DNA of 64,000 nt from Cyclobacteriaceae bacterium (GTDB lineage Bacteria > Bacteroidota > Bacteroidia > Cytophagales > Cyclobacteriaceae), in assembly GCA_012033595.1 (NCBI GenBank), contig JAAUQL010000001.1, forward strand, positions 54,120-118,119. The letters are read 5' to 3'. Within the stretch, counting starts at the first letter, position 1, and each line of letters starts with the position of its first letter. Shown piece by piece: positions 9,799-17,379 of this stretch. The translations under genes and the position numbers were made by a program. The notes under the pieces were generated by a model, which was not told the origin of the DNA, did no database searches, and saw only the letters and a list, made by a program, of their open reading frames with translations.

Positions 9799-12269
9799 TT
9801 AAAGCACCAACGTCGAGCAGTTGATTGACTTGGCGGTAGCCGGATATACCAGAGACTTTTCATCCGCATTTACCTCGATATAGTATTCAAAATCTTCCCC
9901 AAAAGATGATGCGGGCAATAGCACTTCAAATACATTGCGTGCCATGTGGCGTAGGGGAATTTCCTGATAGGAGGAGCCGGCCAATGGCTTCCACTTGAGC
10001 ACGCCGGAAATCTGAGAGGCGTTTGACAGTACACGTACACGAATATGGAACTCATCGTCAGATTGCAAGACCGAAGGGTTGGTAAATACCAGCACCCTGT
10101 CTGTGCCCCGGAAGTCCATGGCAAGGTTGGCGTCTTCCGGAAGCTTGGTACCGGACATTTTTTCTATTTTGCCATCAAGTCCTGTGAGGTAGCCTAGTTT
10201 GTTTTTGCTGTGCATTTCCAGGTTGGCCAGATTGCCCAGCTCCCCGTTGGTGGTCACCTTGGCCAACATCAGGTTGGTCATTTCTGTCCATTTTTTTGCC
10301 AGCTCTGTTCGTTTCGGCAACACTTGTTGTTGTACCAATTCAAATTGAACTTCTCCGTTTGCCTTCGCTGCCACGTTTATCAGGCTATCCAATTGCCGGT
10401 AGGCCAGGGCGGTGGCCACCGTGGCCCTGTTGAACCTGAAGCTATTCAGCCAATAATTATATCTTTCTTTGTTGCCTTCGCCAGAGATACCGGGAGCGAT
10501 GGCTTCGAGCTGTGCAATAAAATCGTATCTGGCCAGGCGGGAACTGTCAGCACCTTTGAGACATAAAGCCCCCGGCCCCATCACCCATTCGGTGGCGTTG
10601 AGCGGGGCATCGCCTTTATGGCCTTCAGCCAGTAGGTTGCCTTTGCTGTCGAGTGCAGTAAATATTTCTACGAGCTCAGCGCTTTCGATACCAAATTGGC
10701 TTTTTGTCCAGTCTTTGTAAAAATCTGCTGTTGACAAGTCACGGCTATTTTCCGCTTGCCAGCCATCACACTCCCAGGCGGCTTTGGCAAGGGCCGAAAC
10801 ATTGGGTCCGATGATGCGCGTACGCCAGTGAATACCCAATAAGCCATTGCAGCCATACCTGAAGGCATCTTGTGCATCTTTGCGAAGGCGGCCTACCCAG
10901 AGCTGAGCAGTGATCATATCCGGGTCGTCTTCCATCCAGGGGATGGCCCACTTTTCACGGCCTTCTATTGCCTGAAATCCGGGCTCTACGGGGGCATAGC
11001 CCAAAGCCCGGTTGATACAACTAAATGGGATGCTTTTTGGTAAAACGCTGTCGAACTGTGCGCGGTCTTTGGGAGGTCCCAATACCCAACCACAGGTAGC
11101 CAGGCCAAAGGGGTTTCCCATTTCGTCTAATACTTCATTGGCCAGTTGAATGTCTTTTTGTGTCTTTTGGACTACTTCGTCACTTACCTCACTCCAAGTC
11201 CAGATTTCAGGAGTCCAAAGCCAGTAATAATCCAGCGGATAGGTCTGCCCGATCCTGGAAAATATTCCTTTGTATAGTTCTTTTATCTGTTCATCGGAAG
11301 GTTTGTTTATGCGATAGCGCGCGGCCATTTGTTCTGGTACCACCAGCGGGGTCTCCGTTCCCACGCAAGTGGTAAAGCCAAGCTGACGTGCATATTCAAG
11401 CACTTCCCTGAACAACACACCAACCTCTTCGAATATTTTTTTGTTTTCATCCTCGGTATGTGGCCAGTTGCTGATTTCCTTCATATAGTCCGCCCCATAG
11501 TTGTCGGTTTCGAAGAGCTGTGTTGCACCCAGGGCAAATTGAGAAGTTGGTGTGGCACGGTAACCCCAGGTGCTGTCGTTGGTATGAAAATGTAAAACCG
11601 GATAGGCGGCCTTTACGCGACCACCATCTTCTATATCTTCTTCTTTGCCAATCCAGACCAGCGGTTCGGCCTTGTACCCTGTCCCGTTGAAATTTTCGCG
11701 TTCGGGGTAGGTATGGAAACCGACAAAATTCATCTTCATTTTGGCCAGTTGCGCCACTACCGATTTGTAGTCTTGTTCGCTCCACCAGTCAGGTCCTTCG
11801 GGAAAATCATGAAAAGGTTGGATGCCTCGCCTTTCGAATACAGGCTTTTTGCTGATATTCAGGCTTGGGATGTTAAAGGGAATTTTTTCGTCGGGCACCA
11901 CATCACCATGCAGGTAAAAGCGCACACCCAATTGTTCGGCCAGTTCATATGCTCCATAAAGTATCGCCCGTGGAGAGCCGCCAGCTATGGTCAGTTGCAT
12001 TTGGTCATTAGTTTGGATGGAAAAGGCTTCGCTGGCAAATGCTGATCTGTTTTTAACACTATATGCGGGCCGGCTGTGGGTTGTTTGTTTGCTATTGTCA
12101 ACAATTCTCCTGAGCGCAGATATATATACCTTCGGATTTCCCTGGCGGCCATTTGCTCCAAAAAGCCGGCATCTTCAGATATCAAAATATAAGGTTTGTC
12201 GGGAGTGGAACATTGAAAGTGCAAGAGAATTGGGATAAGCAGGTAAAAGAACAGGTGTAGGTTTTTCAT
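9799..12269 (-). CDS. Secreted glycoside hydrolase with GH20b/GH67-type N-terminal domain (frame break near 12050)
   Basis: Two frames (12269 to about 12050, then to 9799) join into an 823-residue protein if the five-T run at 12050-12054 has one more T; the junction then reads KNRSAFASEAFSIQTND. The start at 12269 gives a hydrophobic signal ending near HFQC (Cys20), so it is possibly a lipoprotein. An alpha/beta domain of the kind that precedes GH20 and GH67 catalytic barrels follows (AAREIRRY, then GGSPRAILYGAYEL). A TIM-barrel-like region rich in Trp, Tyr and acidic residues and a C-terminal beta domain complete it. The exact GH family and substrate are not recognised; uronic-acid or amino-sugar glycosides are possible. 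Confidence is good for a glycosidase, low for specificity. Confidence 0.65.
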
Positions 12270-12366
12270 GGTGGAAGAAATATGAAGTAGAAAAGTATCT
12301 AAATATAAGGACAATTGAATGATGGCAATAAATCTGGCTCGACTAAGTCAATAAATTTTTGAATAT

Positions 12367-12647
12367 GTGCGACCGAGGCTTTTCATCCCAATTGTGGCAG
12401 GCAAGAAGCAGATTTATTCTCACCTTGGCGAGTGTAAAACATATAATAAAGAGCGACCCGGGAAAGAGCGGGAACACCCTGATGTACTGACCAGGGATGA
12501 GATATCAAAAATGATCCATGCGTTAAACAACTTAAAACATAAATGCATGCTGCGGATGATCTACAGCGGTGGGTTGAAAGAAGTGAAGGGATAAAGTTGC
12601 AATTTAAGGATGTATTCAGCATATCACATCCAATGACGTTTTGTTAG
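12367..12647 (+). pseudogene. Tyrosine recombinase/integrase remnant
   Basis: A short fragment matches the junction between the core-binding and catalytic domains of tyrosine recombinases. The path ERPGKEREHPDVLTRDEI leads to NLKHKCMLRMIYSGGL. Just after GGL the frame changes by one base (near 12578), and the second frame reads RSEGIKLQFKDV, the usual continuation around catalytic Arg I, before stopping at 12645-12647. The N-terminal half and the rest of the catalytic domain with the Arg/His/Tyr residues are missing. It is a dead relic of a mobile element or integron-type integrase. Confidence 0.65.
12389..12414 (+). repeat. 26-bp direct repeat, left copy
   Basis: The 26 bases from 12389 to 12414 (beginning CAATTGTGGCAGG) recur exactly at 13054-13079 in the same orientation, 665 bp apart. 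The pair encloses most of the integrase remnant, the palindromic element and the heptad-repeat mini-ORF. It could be a target-site or attachment-site type duplication, or the trace of a local rearrangement. Confidence 0.75.
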
Positions 12648-12656
12648 TGAAATGGC

Positions 12657-12733
12657 TTTGACTCCGAAGGAGTCATATGTCTATAGCAAACAATGTTTCT
12701 ATAGACATTCGACCCCATACGGGGTCGCAGGGG
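12657..12733. repeat. Palindromic REP/BIME-like element
   Basis: Three nested hairpins lie in a row. GACTCC-GAAG-GAGTC is at 12660-12674. TCTATAG/CTATAGA is at 12680-12686 and 12699-12705. CGACCCC-ATAC-GGGGTCG is at 12710-12727. This order of a GACTCC hairpin, a CTATAG stem and a GACCCC hairpin is the layout of intergenic REP-type elements in many Bacteroidota genomes. Such elements can be moved by REP-associated (RAYT) transposases; none is in this window. Confidence 0.6.
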
Positions 12734-12775
12734 CGAATAATCTAAACAACATTGTTATAACTTCCCCTGTTTTCC

Positions 12776-13081
12776 ATGCAACCGACCTTCCCTTTTACCT
12801 GTCCTCCACTGGTGCAAGAGCTATTATTGCAGGTAGCCCATAAAAAACATCTTGAAGAACACCCAAAATACCTGGAAGAAGGCAAAAATATGCTGGAATT
12901 CGACCAAGAACATTTGGAAGAAGCATCAGAAACCCTGGAAGAAGGGCAATATTCTTTGGATGAATGGGTAAAATACCAGGAGGAGGGGCTCAGGTGTCTG
13001 GAAGAGAGGGTCAACTACCTGGAAGAAGCGTCTGAAATCCTGTTTTTGCAGCGCAATTGTGGCAGGCAAGAAGCAGATTGA
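12776..13081 (+). CDS. Heptad-repeat small protein (hypothetical)
   Basis: An open frame of 101 residues. From about residue 25 to 90 it consists of nine tandem seven-residue units of the form x-L-E-E-x-x-x (HLEEHPK, YLEEGKN, HLEEASE, TLEEGQY, YLEEASE and so on), encoded by a degenerate 21-bp DNA repeat around CTGGAAGAAG. The product would be a very acidic helix. The short Pro/Phe-rich N-terminus has no signal peptide, and there is no strong ribosome binding site. It sits between an integrase relic and the right copy of the 26-bp repeat, which overlaps its 3' end. Function is not recognised; whether it is translated is open. Confidence 0.4.
   Translation: MQPTFPFTCPPLVQELLLQVAHKKHLEEHPKYLEEGKNMLEFDQEHLEEASETLEEGQYSLDEWVKYQEEGLRCLEERVNYLEEASEILFLQRNCGRQEAD
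13054..13079 (+). repeat. 26-bp direct repeat, right copy
   Basis: Identical to 12389-12414 over 26 bp. It lies inside the last codons of the heptad-repeat ORF, so the ORF's C-terminal sequence (NCGRQEAD) derives from the repeat. Confidence 0.75.
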
Positions 13082-13139
13082 CCAGCAGCTTGCTTAATAT
13101 TTTTTTTCATCAATGGATTAAGTGCAAGCTAAAACAAGA

Positions 13140-13226
13140 TCATTCGTGTCGTTCAGCAGGCCCTATTTTTTCCAATAGCCTCTTACACTGTTCCTTTTCT
13201 AATTCCAAGTACCTATCTTGTCGATT
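13140..13226 (-). pseudogene. Possible C-terminal scrap of a lost coding sequence
   Basis: A 28-codon open stretch with no start codon ends at a TGA at 13140-13142. It reads like protein (RYLELEKEQCKRLLEKIG) and is helix-forming. It may be the tail of a gene removed when this patch was rearranged. The evidence is composition only, so confidence is low. Confidence 0.2.
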
Positions 13227-13239
13227 TTAGAACAAAGTC

Positions 13240-14307
13240 TTGGCAATAAACAAAAAATATACGCTCTACATTTCCATTTTTGGATTGCTCTGTCTGGTAT
13301 TTGCACTCAACAACCTGCTGGTATATGTGGAGCGATCAAGCCCTAACTCCAGCATCAAATCATTGCCTGACGCCATGTGGTATATGATCATTACCCTCAC
13401 CACGGTCGGATACGGTGATTTGTACCCCACTACGGCCTCCGGCAAAATGATAGGTTATATATTTGTTTTTGGCAGCCTTGGGGTTTTAGGCTACTTATTC
13501 AGCTCCTTATCAAGTAAATACCGTACCATGATAGAAGAAAAAAAACTTGGCTTTCGCGGTACCAACTTCGAAAACCACATCATTTTTATCGGCTGGAACG
13601 ACTTTAGCCGTATGGTGGCCGAAGAAATATACCACACCGGCAAAAAGATCGCCATTGTCACCAACAGCAAGGATGAGATAGATCTGATCTATGCGCAGTT
13701 TGGCAAAGAAAATACCTTTGCGCTGTTTGCCGATATTCACCACCTCGACTCGCTCGACAACGCCAATGTGTCCAGGGCTTCCGCTGTATTTATCAGTATT
13801 CCGGACGATGCGCAGGTATTGCTCTATGTGCTCGACTTCAAAAAACGATTTCCGAATCACCAGGTGGTCGTATCTATCGAAAATCCAAAACTTAAAGATA
13901 CCTTCAAATCCGCCGGTGTCACCTATGCCATTGCGCGCAACGAGATTGCTTCTAAAATGGTGGCCAGCTATATATTCGAGCCGGATGTAGCCACCCTCAA
14001 CAGTGACCTGATCAGTTCGGCGCGTGCCCAGCACGACAACGATATGCAGGAATATCTGATCGATGAACAAAATAAGTATGTTGGCCGGGATTATCTCGAG
14101 GTGTTTATAGATATGAAAAAAGTGTACAATGCGGTACTGGTGGGTATCAGCAGAAAAACAGCTACCGGTTGGACACTCATCGCCAATCCAGAGCAGGGCG
14201 AAAGCATTCAGACCAACGACTACCTGCTGCTGATGTGCAATGGTGTAGCCAAAAAAAGAATCAGGGCTGCATTTGGTGTAGAGGAAGGCAGAATATCAGT
14301 GAATTGA
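13240..14307 (+). CDS. Two-TM potassium channel with RCK (TrkA-N/TrkA-C) domains
   Basis: A 355-residue channel of the MthK/Kch type. There are two membrane helices (about residues 8-30 and 68-90) around a pore loop with the K+ selectivity filter TVGYGD at 55-60. A TrkA-N Rossmann domain (about 105-230, starting HIIFIGWNDF) and a TrkA-C-like domain (about 265-345) follow. It would conduct K+ out of or into the cell under ligand control by the RCK domains. The start is a TTG at 13240. It is the first of three genes spaced 2 and 3 bp apart, so it is almost certainly co-transcribed with the polyamine-type enzymes that follow. Confidence 0.88.
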   Translation: MAINKKYTLYISIFGLLCLVFALNNLLVYVERSSPNSSIKSLPDAMWYMIITLTTVGYGDLYPTTASGKMIGYIFVFGSLGVLGYLFSSLSSKYRTMIEEKKLGFRGTNFENHIIFIGWNDFSRMVAEEIYHTGKKIAIVTNSKDEIDLIYAQFGKENTFALFADIHHLDSLDNANVSRASAVFISIPDDAQVLLYVLDFKKRFPNHQVVVSIENPKLKDTFKSAGVTYAIARNEIASKMVASYIFEPDVATLNSDLISSARAQHDNDMQEYLIDEQNKYVGRDYLEVFIDMKKVYNAVLVGISRKTATGWTLIANPEQGESIQTNDYLLLMCNGVAKKRIRAAFGVEEGRISVN

Positions 14308-14309
14308 CC

Positions 14310-15791
14310 ATGACGTACCACCAAAAAAATTCTGGCACGCAGGGCAAAAAAACTATGTGTATTTTGGTGTTGCATCTCCTCATGGGCATAGCCACCGCAC
14401 ACATAGGCACGGTACTAATCTATTTTAAGCAAAAACCGCTCTTGCATCATGGCAGTGTATTCGTGCTGCTGGTCATCGTTTATTTCTTTGGTTTTGTATG
14501 GCGCTGGCATACCTCACATATTCGTGTGAAATGGCAGATGATTGCTTTGCTGATCATAAGTGCGATTTCAATCACTGCACCCCTATTTTTATATCAAATC
14601 AGGCCATTTACTTTTTATGTCAGTGGCATAGCATTGCTTTTGGTGTCGGTATTGGCCACGGCAGGCCAGTTGTTTTCGCACACCGGTAAGACTGGTTTTT
14701 TAGGCAATATCGGAGCATTGGCGGTGGGGGTTGTACTCGGCTTCGGGCTGCCTTTCGAGGTCGGCAGGTATATCTTGTGGGCATTGGCTTTGTTTATCGT
14801 GTTTTTCTTCTTGGTTTACACCCGACCCGGCATTCAATATTTGGCTATCGTCAGTATCTTCTTGCTGGCCATATTTTTCGGCTATCGGAAATATCACACC
14901 CCTATAGTTTGGTTCGAAGAGCAGGTAAACTATGAAGACAAAATTGTCTATTCGGCCAACACCCAATTCCACAAGCTGGTGGTGACCAGGTGGCACCATG
15001 ACTATTGGTTTTTTATCGACCAGCTCAAAAACCTAAGCTCCATAGACGAATTTCTGTATTATGAGCCGATGGTGCATAGTCTGTTTACCATAAGTCAACA
15101 TCAAAAGAAAGCACTGGTGCTGGGCGGGGAAAATGGCTGCCTGCTCCGTGAAGTATTGAAATATCCGCAAATCACCAGCATTGAAGTACTCAGTTACGAC
15201 ACCTTGCTACGAAATATTGCCATCGAAAACCCATTTTTTACCCGGATAAACAATTACGCTTACGCGAATGAAAAAGTGCGAACCATCCATAAAGACCTGC
15301 TCAGTTATCTGGCGGAAAGCACAGACCAATATGATTTGATCTTTGTCGATTTGCCAGACCCAAGAAGCGTGGAAACCAACCAGTATTACACCATCGAATT
15401 CTTTGCTTTGGTAGGTAAAATGCTCACTGATGGGGGAGTCATGATCACGCAGGCGGGTAGCCCGTACTTTGCCACCGATGCCTTTGTATCCATTGGTCAT
15501 ACCCTGCAAAGGGCCGGTTTTTACACCTTGCCCATTCACAATCAGATACTCACCCTCGGAGAGTGGGGTTGGTATATTTGTTCTTTTGATCAAAATGAAA
15601 ATAAAATGCAACAGCGCCTGGTCAACACCGGAAAGCTGCCAGTTGACACCCGATGGTACAACCGGGAAGCTGCTTCGCTGATTTCGTCATTTGGCAAAAC
15701 AAATCACGACACCTCCGCTGTACAAATAAATACCATCGCCAATCCGGTGGTGTACCGCTATTATCTACAGGGAAACTGGGAACTAAACTAA
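14310..15791 (+). CDS. Membrane-bound spermidine synthase-like aminopropyltransferase
   Basis: The ATG at 14310 is 2 bp after the channel stop and gives 493 residues. The first about 230 residues form seven hydrophobic helices; the rest is a spermidine-synthase-type Rossmann methyltransferase fold. The nucleotide loop is GGENG at 272-276 (GGGDG in classical SpeE), and the catalytic-loop aspartate is Asp347 in VDLPDP, followed by YYTIEFF. Classical enzymes transfer aminopropyl from decarboxylated SAM to putrescine. Seven-TM fusions form a separate, little-studied group whose substrate is not settled. The Asp-to-Asn change in the loop makes substrate change possible. Gene context suggests membrane-linked polyamine metabolism. 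Confidence 0.8.
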   Translation: MTYHQKNSGTQGKKTMCILVLHLLMGIATAHIGTVLIYFKQKPLLHHGSVFVLLVIVYFFGFVWRWHTSHIRVKWQMIALLIISAISITAPLFLYQIRPFTFYVSGIALLLVSVLATAGQLFSHTGKTGFLGNIGALAVGVVLGFGLPFEVGRYILWALALFIVFFFLVYTRPGIQYLAIVSIFLLAIFFGYRKYHTPIVWFEEQVNYEDKIVYSANTQFHKLVVTRWHHDYWFFIDQLKNLSSIDEFLYYEPMVHSLFTISQHQKKALVLGGENGCLLREVLKYPQITSIEVLSYDTLLRNIAIENPFFTRINNYAYANEKVRTIHKDLLSYLAESTDQYDLIFVDLPDPRSVETNQYYTIEFFALVGKMLTDGGVMITQAGSPYFATDAFVSIGHTLQRAGFYTLPIHNQILTLGEWGWYICSFDQNENKMQQRLVNTGKLPVDTRWYNREAASLISSFGKTNHDTSAVQINTIANPVVYRYYLQGNWELN

Positions 15792-15794
15792 ATC

Positions 15795-17297
15795 ATGGAT
15801 CGCAGGGATTTCATTCAACTCAGTACTATGAGCCTGGCTGCATTGCTTGCCCATGGCTGCCAATTCGATGAGGCTTATGAAATCAGCTTTCGCAACGATA
15901 TGGCCGTGGGGCATTTGGTTTTCGAAAGCCATCAATTTCCCATCACCAAAAATCTGCGCACCAGGTATCTGATAGTGGGTGGGGGTTTGGCCGGACTGAG
16001 TGCTGCATACCGACTCAAAGACCAGGATTTTCATCTTTTTGAGCTTTCCGAGCGCCTTGGCGGCAGTTCGTCAGCCAGCACCTACCAGCAAACGAAACTA
16101 TGCCATGGCGCACATTACGATTTGTCCTATCCTCCATATTATGGCGCGCAGGTCTTGCAAATGTTCGAAGAACTAGGAATCATTCATTTCGATGCTTTTT
16201 CAAACTTATGGCAGTTTAGCGAAAAGCAATATTTGATACCCAAACACCGGGAAAGCCGCACTTTTGACCATGGCCTATTCAGAACCAACGTGTTGCCAGA
16301 CGAAGGGGGCAAGGCTGCTTTTCTTGAAATAATGCACTCTTTTGAGGGCCATATGCCCATGCCAACCCGGCTTATCGATGCCAAATTCCGGGATTTGAAT
16401 ACGATCTCTTTTCGAGAATGGTTAAAGCCGCAAGTTCAGTTGAGTGAGGCGTTTTACAGGGCGCTGGGCTACCACATGCAAGATGACTACGGAGCCGATG
16501 CCACCCGGATCTCTGCCCTGGCCGGCATCCACTATTTTGCCTGCCGACCGTATACCAACCAACCGGTAGCCTTGTTTTCTCCACCGGAGGGCAATGCATA
16601 TTTTGTAAAAAAAATCCATGATGCGCTGCCCCACGAAAGGCTGCATACCGCGCACCTGGTAAAGTCTGTCCGGACACATCAAGGTGGATTTTTGGCAGAA
16701 GTGGTGGATGCTGCCAGAAAAGAAGTGGTGAGGGTAGTATGCGACAAAGTGGTGTATGCCGGGCAAAAGCACGCGCTCAAACATATCTGTGCAAATGACC
16801 ATCATTTATTTGAAAAAATCGAATATGCGCCATGGGTAGTGCTAAACGTAGTGCTGAAAGCCACCGGAGAAAATGAGGCATTTTGGCAAAATGAAATCAT
16901 CTCAGAAGACAACGCCCTGCTGGGCTTTGTCGATTCTGCTGCCCAATTCGCGCCAGCGCAACACCATCGAGTCCTTACGGTATATTATTGTTTTGAGCCA
17001 AAAGACAGGGAGTTAATGTCATTGATCTCAGGTAGGCAGCAGCAGTTTGTCGGCAATACCATCAAACAGCTTGAGCAATATTTTGATCATTCGTTCAGCA
17101 ATAAAATACAAAAAGTGGTGATTACACAAATGGGTCATGCCATGCCTATTCCCACACCGGGTTACCTGTTTTCCGACGCCAACGCCATCAGGAGCCACCA
17201 TGAAATGGTCTATGCAGGGGTGGACAATGGCAGGTTGCCGCTCTTGTTTGAAGCTGTGGATTCGGGGATTGTAGCGGCGGACTTACTTGCAGTGTGA
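15795..17297 (+). CDS. Tat-signal FAD-dependent amine oxidoreductase
   Basis: A 500-residue flavoprotein. The N-terminus starts MDRRDFIQLS, resembling a Tat twin-arginine signal, and is followed by a hydrophobic stretch and a Cys at residue 22 that may be lipidated. The dinucleotide-binding motif VGGGLAGLSAAYRL begins at residue 61, then an ELSERLGGSS segment typical of the flavin amine oxidase/NAD(P)-binding family. The C-terminus has the GYLFSDANA...YAGVDNG type FAD-contact region. It would oxidise an amine, plausibly a polyamine, on the periplasmic side. The gene starts 3 bp after the spermidine-synthase-like gene. The substrate is inferred from neighbours only. Confidence 0.75.
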   Translation: MDRRDFIQLSTMSLAALLAHGCQFDEAYEISFRNDMAVGHLVFESHQFPITKNLRTRYLIVGGGLAGLSAAYRLKDQDFHLFELSERLGGSSSASTYQQTKLCHGAHYDLSYPPYYGAQVLQMFEELGIIHFDAFSNLWQFSEKQYLIPKHRESRTFDHGLFRTNVLPDEGGKAAFLEIMHSFEGHMPMPTRLIDAKFRDLNTISFREWLKPQVQLSEAFYRALGYHMQDDYGADATRISALAGIHYFACRPYTNQPVALFSPPEGNAYFVKKIHDALPHERLHTAHLVKSVRTHQGGFLAEVVDAARKEVVRVVCDKVVYAGQKHALKHICANDHHLFEKIEYAPWVVLNVVLKATGENEAFWQNEIISEDNALLGFVDSAAQFAPAQHHRVLTVYYCFEPKDRELMSLISGRQQQFVGNTIKQLEQYFDHSFSNKIQKVVITQMGHAMPIPTPGYLFSDANAIRSHHEMVYAGVDNGRLPLLFEAVDSGIVAADLLAV

Positions 17298-17326
17298 AAC
17301 AAGCGTGAATAGGAAGTTTCTGGCCA

Positions 17327-17354
17327 ACAAAAAAGGGAACCGATGGCTCCCTTT
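17327..17354 (-). terminator. Intrinsic terminator of clpC
   Basis: Reading on the minus strand, a 9-bp stem with one G-T pair (AAGGGAGCC, loop ATC, GGTTCCCTT; plus-strand 17333-17353) runs into six T residues. It lies about 25 bp past the clpC stop. The same hairpin may also stop the converging channel operon on the plus strand. Confidence 0.75.
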
Positions 17355-17379
17355 CAATATTCATTGCGATAAAAAGCAA

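Noticed and set aside
12850-13030. Regular 21-bp repeats that could suggest a CRISPR array
   Set aside because: The repeats are degenerate, adjacent without spacers, and keep a protein frame of heptads. No cas gene is nearby.
14169-14309. 47-residue N-terminal extension of the spermidine synthase-like protein
   Set aside because: It lies wholly within the K+ channel gene in another frame; the ATG at 14310 fits the operon spacing.
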